Assembly: GCF_021513175.1 (NCBI RefSeq)
Contig: NZ_CP090953.1
Coordinates: forward strand, 3,096,501 to 3,160,500
Length of the DNA stretch: 64,000 nucleotides
DNA from: Sphingomonas sp. S2-65
GTDB lineage: Bacteria > Pseudomonadota > Alphaproteobacteria > Sphingomonadales > Sphingomonadaceae
Direction of reading: 5' to 3'
Numbering within the stretch: position 1 is the stretch's first letter; every line of letters starts with the position of its first letter. A program made the position numbers and the translations under genes. The notes under the pieces were generated by a model. The model saw only the letters and a program-made list of their open reading frames with translations, ran no database searches and had not been told where the DNA came from. This document shows, piece by piece, positions 52,702 to 59,654 of this stretch.

Positions 52702-53328
52702 TCAGAAGTGTGCGATCACACCTGCGAGCGGCTGGAAGCTGTTGAAGTCCTTGCCGAAGCTGTTCAGCTCGAGGCGGAAGCGGATGCCCGAGTTACCGGT
52801 GATGCCGCCCAGACCGATGTCCTTCGGGCCGACTTCGACGCCGAGACCGGCGGTGATGTCGTGGAAGTCGCGGCTGTCATCGCCCAGACGGTCGAAATTG
52901 ACCCACTGGTAGCCGGCCTTGGCATAGATCATGCCGCTGTCGCCCAGGCGGACGCCCGCGCGGCCGGCAACGCCATATTCCCAATCGATCGCGCCCGAGA
53001 AGCCCTTGGTCACGTTGCCTTCTGCACCGACGAAGACCGGGCCCAGCGGAACGTTCACGCCCAGCACGCCCTGCACGATGCCGCCGTCATAGTCCTGGCC
53101 GTTCGCCGAAGCGGGGATGCCGGCGGGGATCTTGTTGTCGTCGAACTGCTCCCAGCCGCCCATCACGCCGAAATACGGCTCGATGCCGAATGCCGGCGAA
53201 CCGTCGGGTGCGGTCTCGGTGACGGTGGTGTCGGCGGTGGTGGTCGCCGTGGTGTCGGTGGTGTCCTGAGCGAAGGCAGCAGTCGGCAGGACCGCAGCGA
53301 GGGCTGCAGCAGCAAGGAGGGTACGCAT
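52702..53328 (-). CDS. Outer-membrane beta-barrel protein (opacity-like)
   Basis: This 208-residue protein has a signal peptide (cleavage at AFAQ, about residue 21). A Thr/Asp-rich linker follows (DTTDTTATTTADTTVTE). The eight-stranded beta-barrel has PYFGVMGGWEQFDD, GPVFVGAEGNVTKGF, YGVAGRAGVRLGDSGMIYAKAGY and a terminal strand ending in aromatic Phe, the usual outer-membrane signal. It resembles OmpA/Opa-type small porin-like proteins. AGAGG lies before the ATG. It is monocistronic with a long upstream region. Confidence 0.85.
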   Translation of the reverse strand: MRTLLAAAALAAVLPTAAFAQDTTDTTATTTADTTVTETAPDGSPAFGIEPYFGVMGGWEQFDDNKIPAGIPASANGQDYDGGIVQGVLGVNVPLGPVFVGAEGNVTKGFSGAIDWEYGVAGRAGVRLGDSGMIYAKAGYQWVNFDRLGDDSRDFHDITAGLGVEVGPKDIGLGGITGNSGIRFRLELNSFGKDFNSFQPLAGVIAHF

Positions 53329-53648
53329 GGTGAAAAAACCTCTTACGCAGTTAAAATACTAGCCGGCACCGCAGGCCCCGATACGCCGGGCTCTGGGCGG
53401 TGCCGTCACGGAGCAGAAGCGATCAGATAGGCTTTTGTTGCAGTGCGACTAGCGTACAAGGTCGGATACCAGCCGCCCTGTTGCAGGAATGTCACGGTCG
53501 TTTTGGCCTGAAAAATGGCGAGAATCCGGCGGGTTGGCCCCCCTGCCTTGTCGAATTGGCGCGTTCAACCACCAGGCTCGATCGGTTCGGAACCTGGTCA
53601 TGACGATCCTGTGACACTTTGTTTCGCAGGTGCCACATTTATACAGGC

Positions 53649-53662
53649 CTAAAAATTTTTAG
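53649..53662. promoter_or_regulatory. Perfect 14-base AT palindrome
   Basis: CTAAAAATTTTTAG is a perfect palindrome in otherwise GC-rich DNA, upstream of the broken GIY-YIG gene. It could be a regulator site or a mobile-element trace; nothing decides. Confidence 0.3.
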
Positions 53663-53739
53663 CAGAACGTGAGGAACCGCGAGCCACAAGGCGATCGATT
53701 TAGCCGCGACCGGTCTCCAGTCAGGGCGAAAGGTCTCTT

Positions 53740-53788
53740 AGTCACCCAGCCTTGTGCCGAGGTCCACCGCGCGGCAGGCTATGCAGCC
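53740..53788. repeat. Hairpin repeat unit (CCTTGTGCCGAGG type)
   Basis: GTCACCCAGCCTTGTGCCGAGGTCCACCGCGC, then GCAGGCTATGCAGCC, matches the units at 54.2 and 54.4 kb, including the ATGCAGCC end. The first ATG of the next gene falls in this repeat. Confidence 0.6.
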
Positions 53789-53789
53789 G

Positions 53790-54140
53790 ATGATCGACCG
53801 CACGCCTTGCGTCTACATCCTCGGCAACCGGTACAACGGCGCGCTTTATGTCGGCGTCACCTCGAACCTGATCGGCCGCGTGATCCAGCACCGGGAAGGC
53901 ACCTTTGACGGCCACACCAAGAAGCACGGCATCAAGCGTCTAGTCTATTTCGAAACCGGGGAATGCATGGCCTCGGCCATCGCGCGCTAGAAGCAGCTCA
54001 AACGCTACCGCCGCGAATGGAAGCGCAACCTGATCGAGCGGCAGAACCCCGAATGGAACGACCTAGCGGTTGGGTTCGGGCTGCCGCCGCTGGAGCCGAT
54101 CCCTGGCAGCGACCCGGACTGCGACACCGGCCAGGAGTAG
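53790..54140 (+). pseudogene. GIY-YIG endonuclease gene with internal amber stop
   Basis: The frame encodes a small GIY-YIG nuclease (UvrC-N/SLX1-like, about 116 residues). The core is CVYILGNRYNGALYVGVTSN, with the Arg of LIGRVIQHREG and a Glu in VYFETGECMASAIAR. The family continues with E/K-K-QLKRYRREWKRNLIERxNPEW. Here the codon after AIAR is TAG (53988-53990), and the rest follows in the same frame to TAG at 54138. One base change explains the break. The N-terminal piece could be expressed (66 residues) but would lack the last helix. Suppression of the amber codon or a functional split cannot be excluded. Confidence 0.8.
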
Positions 54141-54870
54141 CGCGCATCATTGCGCTGCCGCACCCCTTCCTCAAAGTCGCGCTGCGGTCCAACCGCGCGG
54201 GTCACCCGGCCTCGTGCCGAGGCCCACCGCGCCGCAGAGTAATGCAGCCCGAGGCGCATACCAAGCGGGCACGCAGCCCCCCTGCGCTCCAACCCAACCC
54301 GTCAGTCCAGCCGGCCAGGTGGACCCCGGCACGAGGCCGGGGTGACGATCGCGTGTTGAAAGGTGGTCCAGCCGCCGCCGCAGTGCAGCCTGGCGGATTG
54401 ACGCCGTACACCCACCTCCCAGGGTCACCCCGGCCTTGTGCCGGGGCCTACCGGGCCAGTCAGCAACGCAGCCTGAGGCGCGGGCCGAGCAGGCGGCCGC
54501 CTCCGCAAGCGCCTCGTCCTTGACCCTCAATATCTTGAATTCTTCGAAAGCGCTGAAGGATGAACGGCACCGCTCTCCTCCGTCCCCACCGTCATCCCGG
54601 ACTTGTTCCGGGATCCACGGTTCGGCAGGCATTGCATCCAGCGATCAGTACGTCCCACGCCATGGCGCCCCGGCCTCGTGCCGGGGTTCACTGAGCGACA
54701 AGGGGGGCGGACAGCCGGCGCCCGAACCCGCGGCTCCGAGCGAGTGCCCGAGGGGCAATGGCGGAAACCGCCCACGCAGTGCCTACCCGAAGTTCTCGCA
54801 TGCGCCCCGAAGGGACCGTTGGCTCCCGACAGCGTAAAGAGGAGGGGAGCCTCGGCTCGTGGGAGCGACC
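54141..54870. repeat. 730-base gap filled with hairpin repeats, no gene
   Basis: At least five hairpin units of the CCCGGCCTxGTGCCGGGG type lie here. Forward units are at about 54199-54246 and 54415-54476, reverse GGACCCCGGCACGAGGCCGGGGTGA is at 54322-54348, CATCCCGGACTTGTTCCGGGATCC is at 54593-54616, and CCCCGGCCTCGTGCCGGGG is at 54666-54686. They share trailing bases such as GTGACxx and GCAGCCxxAGGCGC. No coding sequence is convincing; many frames look open only because the repeat lacks stops. It is a field of small interspersed repeats. Confidence 0.7.
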
Positions 54871-55923
54871 TTATTCCGCCGCCACCCCGGCCTGCGAGAA
54901 CATGTCGCCCTCGCCGACTTCCTCGTTCGCCGCTGGGATCACCTTGACCTTCTGGCGCTTGTCGAACGAATCCCACACGTCGTTCCACTGCCCCCGCGTC
55001 GCGCCCTTCGAATATTCGGTCGCGCGCTGCTCGAAGAAATTGGCGTGCTCGACGCCGTTCAGCAGCGGGGCGAGCCAAGGTAGGGGGTGCTCGTCGATCA
55101 TGTAGATCGGCTTGAGCCCCAGCTGGCCCAGCCGCCAGTCGGCGATGTAGCGGATATACTTCTTGATCTCCTTGGGCGTCATGCCGGTCACCGGGCCCTG
55201 CTCGAACGCCAGGTCGATGAACGCGTCCTCGAGCCGCACGGTGGTCTGGCAGGTGTCCATGATGTCTTCCTTGACCGCCTTGGTCAGGCAGTCGCGCTCC
55301 TTGCAGAAGGCGTGGAACAGCCGGATGATGCCTTCGCAGTGCAGGCTCTCGTCGCGGACCGACCAGCTGACGATCTGGCCCATGCCCTTCATCTTGTTGA
55401 AGCGCGGGAAGTTCATCAGCATCGCGAAGCTGGCGAAGAGCTGCAGCCCCTCGGTGAAGCCGCCGAACATCGCGAGGGTCTTGGCGATGTCCTCGTCGGT
55501 GTCCACGCCGAACTTCTGAAGATAGTCGTGCTTGTCCTTCATCTCGCTATATTCGAGGAACATGCCGTACTCGCTTTCGGGCATGCCGATCGTGTCGAGC
55601 AGATGGCTGTAGGCCGCGATGTGCACCGTCTCCATGTTGGAGAAGGAGGCGAGCATCATCTTGATCTCGACCGGCTTGAACACGCGGCCATATTTCTCGT
55701 GGTAGCAGTCCTGCACCTCGATGTCGGCCTGGGTGAAGAAGCGGAAGATCTGGGTCAGCAGGTTCCGCTCATGCTCGGTCAGCTTCTGCGCCCAGTCGCG
55801 GCAATCCTCGCCGAGCGGCACTTCCTCGGGCAGCCAGTGGACCTGCTGCTGGCGCTTCCAGAAATCGAACGCCCAGGGGTATTCGAAGGGCTTGTAGGTC
55901 TTGCGGGCTTCGAGAAGCGGCAT
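54871..55923 (-). CDS. nrdB: Ribonucleoside-diphosphate reductase subunit beta
   Basis: This is the 350-residue class Ia small subunit. It holds the diiron-tyrosyl radical cofactor that starts reduction of NDPs to dNDPs. Iron ligands and radical region appear in FFTQADIEVQDCYHEKYG, SNMETVHIAAYSHLLDTIG (Glu, His) and WSVRDESLHCEGIIRLFHAF (Glu, His). The ATG at 55923 is chosen from the family start (MPLLEARKTYKPFEYPWAF). Three small membrane-protein genes lie just upstream on the same strand. The partner nrdA is 1.3 kb upstream. Confidence 0.95.
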   Translation of the reverse strand: MPLLEARKTYKPFEYPWAFDFWKRQQQVHWLPEEVPLGEDCRDWAQKLTEHERNLLTQIFRFFTQADIEVQDCYHEKYGRVFKPVEIKMMLASFSNMETVHIAAYSHLLDTIGMPESEYGMFLEYSEMKDKHDYLQKFGVDTDEDIAKTLAMFGGFTEGLQLFASFAMLMNFPRFNKMKGMGQIVSWSVRDESLHCEGIIRLFHAFCKERDCLTKAVKEDIMDTCQTTVRLEDAFIDLAFEQGPVTGMTPKEIKKYIRYIADWRLGQLGLKPIYMIDEHPLPWLAPLLNGVEHANFFEQRATEYSKGATRGQWNDVWDSFDKRQKVKVIPAANEEVGEGDMFSQAGVAAE

Positions 55924-55945
55924 GGGGTTACTCCGAGAAAAACTG

Positions 55946-56260
55946 TTAAAGACGGTCGCGGCGCTTATTAAGGCGCGCATAGAGAATGAAGCCGAGGACA
56001 AAGGCTGGAATTGACCAAAGCCACGCGAACGCCAGCCATTCGATTGCCCCGCCGCCGAGCAGATGGGGGCTGAACCAATAGGCTTCGATCATGCATTTGC
56101 GCCGGCAGGTCGAGCCTGCACTCTCCGGGTGATCCGTCGCAATCATTAGAGCGGCGAGCCCACCGCAATATACCAGCAAACCGATCATCGTTAGCCAGAA
56201 GCGCGTTGCCCCAAGTGCGCGATAGCTCTCTTTGAGCTCAGGAATCCCGGTGAGGCTCAT
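55946..56260 (-). CDS. Small membrane protein of unknown function
   Basis: This 104-residue protein has two membrane helices, FWLTMIGLLVYCGGLAALMI (about 21-40) and AIEWLAFAWLWSIPAFVLGF (about 72-91). A Cys-containing loop (STCRRKC) lies between. It starts at the overlap with the previous gene (ATGA) and ends 22 bases before nrdB. No family is recognised. The tight spacing implies cotranscription with nrdB. Confidence 0.65.
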   Translation of the reverse strand: MSLTGIPELKESYRALGATRFWLTMIGLLVYCGGLAALMIATDHPESAGSTCRRKCMIEAYWFSPHLLGGGAIEWLAFAWLWSIPAFVLGFILYARLNKRRDRL

Positions 56261-56475
56261 GCCGCCCCCGCCAGAGTTGCAACGGTCGCAAAGCCGCCAA
56301 GGAACAGCCCCAGCGCGAACAGCATCATGCCGGCAATGCGCAGCGCATAGGTGGTCGCCTCCGCGTCCGGGAGGCGCAGCGCGTCGCGGACCAGCGCCGG
56401 CTTCACCAGCGTGGTGAGGCCGACCGCGCCCGAGGCTCCGGCGATCCCGGCCATGATGGCGAGCCCGCGGGTCAT
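56257..56475 (-). CDS. Small two-helix membrane protein
   Basis: This 72-residue, mostly hydrophobic protein starts at ATG 56475 (MTRGLAIMAGIAGASGAVGL) and has a second segment GMMLFALGLFLGGFATVATL. It overlaps the genes on both sides by four bases (56472-56475 and 56257-56260). No family is recognised. Confidence 0.65.
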   Translation of the reverse strand: MTRGLAIMAGIAGASGAVGLTTLVKPALVRDALRLPDAEATTYALRIAGMMLFALGLFLGGFATVATLAGAA

Positions 56476-56795
56476 CGGTGGTCGATCACCGTGCCGCGGT
56501 CGCGGACCACCTTGGTGCGGTACACGATCTTCTTGCCGCGCCACGATCCGGCGCCGAAGAACACGATCCCGAGGAAATAGCCGAAATCGTACCAGCCGCC
56601 ATTGTTCGGCACGGCATAGACCGCGATGTCGGGCACGAAGAGGCTCAACAGCCACGCGACCGGGAAGATGAAGCCATGCCACATCCCGAACAGCAGCCCC
56701 GGCGCGCCCGCCTCGACCGCGCTCGGCGCCTGGCGCGCGCACGCCGCCAGGAGGGCGAAGAGGGCCAGGGTAGCTGCGGTGCGATACGGCTTCAT
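56472..56795 (-). CDS. Small membrane lipoprotein-like protein
   Basis: This 107-residue protein has a signal peptide with lipobox LLAAC (Cys19). A membrane helix follows (GMWHGFIFPVAWLLSLFVP), and after a Gly/Tyr turn (NNGGWYDFGYFLGIVFFG) comes a basic end. It may be a lipoprotein with extra membrane helices. It is the first gene of the four-gene run (this, the two small genes, nrdB). No family is known to me. Confidence 0.7.
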   Translation of the reverse strand: MKPYRTAATLALFALLAACARQAPSAVEAGAPGLLFGMWHGFIFPVAWLLSLFVPDIAVYAVPNNGGWYDFGYFLGIVFFGAGSWRGKKIVYRTKVVRDRGTVIDHR

Positions 56796-56893
56796 GCGAC
56801 TATCCTTGCGTATGAGTGACGAGGTCCGCGCGGTGCTGCATCGTTTCGCTGCCGCGCGCGTTCAGTGCGCGAACCAACCACCGGAGAGTTCAA

Positions 56894-57169
56894 ATGGCTG
56901 ACGCAACTGCAATCCGCGAACATATGGAAGTCATCGGCGCCGACGGCGTCCATGTCGGCACCGTCGACAAGGTCGAAGGCGACCGGATCAAGCTCACCAA
57001 GAAGGACTCGGGTGCGCAGATCGAAGGCGCCGAGCAGTCTCATGAAGGGCATCACCACTTCATCTCGCTCGGTCTCGTCGCCGAAGTCGAGGGCGACCAG
57101 GTCCGCCTGAGCGCGAACGCCGACGTGGCGATCACCTTCGAGGAAGAAGAAGGCGGTCAGGCGCTCTGA
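56894..57169 (+). CDS. DUF2171 family protein
   Basis: This 91-residue soluble protein matches DUF2171: AIREHMEVIGADGVHVGTVDKVEGDRIKLTKKD. It has a beta-barrel-like (PRC-barrel-like) start, then the loop GHHHFISLGLVAEVEGDQVRLSANADV. PRC-barrel relatives bind RNA-processing or photosynthetic complexes; function here is unknown. GGAGAG lies before the ATG. It is divergent from the small membrane-protein/nrdB operon and convergent with nrdA. Confidence 0.82.
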   Translation: MADATAIREHMEVIGADGVHVGTVDKVEGDRIKLTKKDSGAQIEGAEQSHEGHHHFISLGLVAEVEGDQVRLSANADVAITFEEEEGGQAL

Positions 57170-57175
57170 CCCCAT

Positions 57176-57203
57176 GCTCCCTCCCCCCATCGGGGGGAGG
57201 GGC
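57176..57203. terminator. Terminator hairpin between DUF2171 and nrdA
   Basis: CCCTCCCCCC-at-CGGGGGGAGGGG forms a strong 10-base stem between the two convergent genes. No long T-run follows. It belongs to the C-run/G-run hairpin family seen elsewhere in the window. Confidence 0.65.
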
Positions 57204-57230
57204 ATACCCTGGTGACCTAGCCCGGCCACC

Positions 57231-59129
57231 TCACTGGCACGCCAGGCATTCGTCATAATCCGTGCTCTCGCCCAGGTTGAACTGCGGCTTCTCGATCGTA
57301 TTGTCCGCTTCCACGCCGCCGGCAAAGCCCGCGCGCTGCACCGATTTCGAGCGCAGATAATATAGCGACTTGATGCCCAGCTCCCAGGCGCGGAAGTGGA
57401 GCATCAGCAAGTCCCACTTTTCGACATCGGCAGGAATGAACAGGTTCAGCGACTGCGCCTGATCGATATAGGGCGCGCGGTCGCCTGCGAGCTCGAGGAT
57501 CCAGCGCTGGTCGATCTCGAAGCTGGTCTTGTAGCAGTCTTTCTCTTCCACGCTCAGGAAGTCGAGATGCTGCACCGATCCGCCCATCTCCAGGATCGAA
57601 TTCCACACGGCTTCGGAATTCTTGCTCTTCTCGATGAGCAGCTTCTCCAGATACGGATTGCGCACCACGAACGAGCCGCTGAGCGTCTTGTGGGTATAGA
57701 TGTTCGCCGGGATCGGCTCGATGCACGCACTGGTGCCGCCGCAGATGATCGAGATCGACGCGGTCGGCGCGATCGCCATCTTGCAGCTGAAGCGCTCCAT
57801 CACGCCCATGTCGGCAGCGTCGGGGCAAGGGCCGCGCTCGACCGCGAGCTGCATCGACGCCTCGTCGACCTGACCCTTGATCTGCTTGAACATGCGCAGG
57901 TTCCAAGATTTCGCCATCGCGCCCTCGAACGCGATCCCGCGCGCCTGCAGGAACGAGTGGAAGCCCATCACGCCCAGCCCGACCGAACGCTCGCGTGCGG
58001 CGCTATATGCCGCCTTTTCCATCCCCGGTTCGGCGCGATCGATGAAGTCCTGGAGGACGTTGTCGAGGAAGCGCATCACGTCCTCGACGAAGCCCTTCTC
58101 GTCCTTCCACTCGTCCCAGGTCTCGAGGTTCATCGACGACAGGCAGCACACTGCAGTGCGCTCATTGCCCAAATGATCCTTGCCGGTCGGCAGCGTGATT
58201 TCGGAGCACAGGTTCGACGTGGAGACCTTGAGCCCCAGGTCGCGGTGATGCTTGGGCATCGTCGAGTTCACATGATCGGCAAAGACGATGTACGGCTCGC
58301 CGGTCGCCAGCCGGGTCTCGACCAGCTTCTGGAACAGCGCGCGCGCGTCCACCTTGCTGCGGACCGAACCGTCCTTGGGGCTCTTGAGCTCCCATTCGGC
58401 GCCGTCGCGCACCGCTTCCATGAAGGCGTCGGGGATCAGCACGCCGTGGTGCAGGTTCAGCGCCTTGCGGTTGAAGTCGCCCGACGGCTTGCGGATCTCG
58501 AGGAACTCCTCGATTTCGGGGTGCGAGACGTCGAGATAGCATGCCGCCGACCCGCGCCGCAGCGAGCCCTGCGAGATCGCCAGCGTCAGCGAGTCCATCA
58601 CCCGGACGAACGGGATGATCCCGCTAGTCTTGCCGTTCAGGCCCACCGGCTCGCCGATGCCGCGGACATTGCCCCAATAGGTGCCGATGCCGCCGCCGCG
58701 CGAGGCGAGCCAGACATTCTCGTTCCAGGTGTCAACGATGCCGTTCAGGCTGTCGGGCACCGAATTGAGGAAGCATGAGATCGGCAGGCCGCGGCCGGTG
58801 CCACCGTTCGACAGCACCGGGGTGGCGGGCATGAACCACAGCTTCGAGATATAGTCGTAAAGCCGCTGCGCATGGCCGGCATCGTCGGCATAGGCCGAGG
58901 CGACGCGCACGAACAGGTCCTGGAAATTCTCGCCCGGCAGCAGATAGCGATCCTTGAGCGTCTCCTTGCCGAATTCGGTGAGCAGCGCGTCGCGGCTATG
59001 GTCGACCTCGACGGCATATAGGTGCGGATTGATGGCGCGGCTGTCCCGCTCCTTGGGGGCCGCCCTGGGGGCGGCGGTGGCTTCGGCGACGCTATCGTTC
59101 ACGCTGGTTTCCGTGTCCCTGAATTCCAT
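57231..59129 (-). CDS. nrdA: Ribonucleoside-diphosphate reductase subunit alpha
   Basis: This is the 632-residue large subunit of class I ribonucleotide reductase. Active-site and thiyl-radical residues are in NLCSEITLPT (Cys), the AVCCLSSMNLETW block, and the MAIAPTASISIICGGTSACIEP loop. The redox pair is at the C-terminus, ending DYDECLACQ. The N-terminus is Ala/Arg-rich without a recognisable ATP-cone, so overall-activity feedback may be absent. It is convergent with DUF2171. A candidate NrdR box lies about 200 bases upstream of its start. Confidence 0.95.
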   Translation of the reverse strand: MEFRDTETSVNDSVAEATAAPRAAPKERDSRAINPHLYAVEVDHSRDALLTEFGKETLKDRYLLPGENFQDLFVRVASAYADDAGHAQRLYDYISKLWFMPATPVLSNGGTGRGLPISCFLNSVPDSLNGIVDTWNENVWLASRGGGIGTYWGNVRGIGEPVGLNGKTSGIIPFVRVMDSLTLAISQGSLRRGSAACYLDVSHPEIEEFLEIRKPSGDFNRKALNLHHGVLIPDAFMEAVRDGAEWELKSPKDGSVRSKVDARALFQKLVETRLATGEPYIVFADHVNSTMPKHHRDLGLKVSTSNLCSEITLPTGKDHLGNERTAVCCLSSMNLETWDEWKDEKGFVEDVMRFLDNVLQDFIDRAEPGMEKAAYSAARERSVGLGVMGFHSFLQARGIAFEGAMAKSWNLRMFKQIKGQVDEASMQLAVERGPCPDAADMGVMERFSCKMAIAPTASISIICGGTSACIEPIPANIYTHKTLSGSFVVRNPYLEKLLIEKSKNSEAVWNSILEMGGSVQHLDFLSVEEKDCYKTSFEIDQRWILELAGDRAPYIDQAQSLNLFIPADVEKWDLLMLHFRAWELGIKSLYYLRSKSVQRAGFAGGVEADNTIEKPQFNLGESTDYDECLACQ

Positions 59130-59654
59130 GACTTAGCCCCTCGATCCCGCTCTACCGGCCCGGCCCGGTCGGGCAGGACGTGGTGCGAATCAGCAGGTGC
59201 CTCCGCAGCCTAGGCCTGAGAACAAAACAAGTCCATCGTCCTGGCGCTCGGTGTGTTCGAAGCCGCTTCCACATATAAGCATGCGCGCGGGCTTCTACCA
59301 CTCCTTGAGGCTGCCCCCTGATGCAGCCACTACAAATTGTGCCAAAGTCCGTCCGGGCACAAGGCCCAATCGGAGCATGCGACCAACGGTTCGCCGCCGG
59401 AACAGCGGTCAGACCCGCGCGACGCATGGTCAACCCTCGCCTCCGCGAAAGGCAAGAGAACGGACGCGGAACCGAAAAAAAATTAAAGGCCCGGAGCCCG
59501 CCACCGGTTCTTGTGGGTCAGGTCGATCACGTGCCCGGCGAAGTGCCGCCGCTCGCCTCGCACCGGACGCCCCTCGAGCCCAAAAGCTGCCCACCCCCGC
59601 AATTATGCGCCCTGCAACCACTAACCTGCATCGGGCACTGGATCGAACGTCCGC
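59130..59654. other. 525-base gap: nrdA control region and leader of the efflux operon
   Basis: No gene is seen between nrdA and the efflux pump gene; frames here look random. The nrdA side holds a good NrdR-box match and a weaker CCACATATAAGCATGC (59269-59284). An A-rich stretch near 59476-59487 lies in the left half of the pump leader. Confidence 0.55.
59327..59342. promoter_or_regulatory. nrdR: Candidate NrdR box upstream of nrdA
   Basis: CCACTACAAATTGTGC fits the palindromic NrdR-box pattern (CACwAnATnTwGTG core; CAC and GTG ends kept). A weaker 16-base match lies at 59269-59284, 58 bases away, where tandem boxes are usually about 31 apart. nrdR is encoded at 20 kb. Confidence 0.45.

Larger units (their letters stand above)
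53329..53789. other. 461-base gap with promoter of the beta-barrel gene and palindromes
   Basis: No convincing gene is seen; a 67-codon frame at 53400-53603 has random composition. The leftward beta-barrel gene must start in this space; TAGTATTTT near 53356 is a possible -10. The perfect palindrome CTAAAAATTTTTAG is at 53649-53662. A hairpin repeat unit of the CCCGGCCTTGTGCCGGGG type starts at about 53740. Confidence 0.5.

Noticed and set aside
53400..53603. A 67-codon plus-strand frame
   Set aside because: No ribosome site, no conserved pattern, and composition like the surrounding non-coding DNA.
54141..54870. CRISPR array
   Set aside because: Repeats differ in orientation, spacing and sequence and are palindromic interspersed elements; there are no uniform spacers and no cas genes.
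57396..58778. A 460-codon plus-strand frame
   Set aside because: It is antisense to nrdA, which has clear catalytic motifs; no family match in the shadow.
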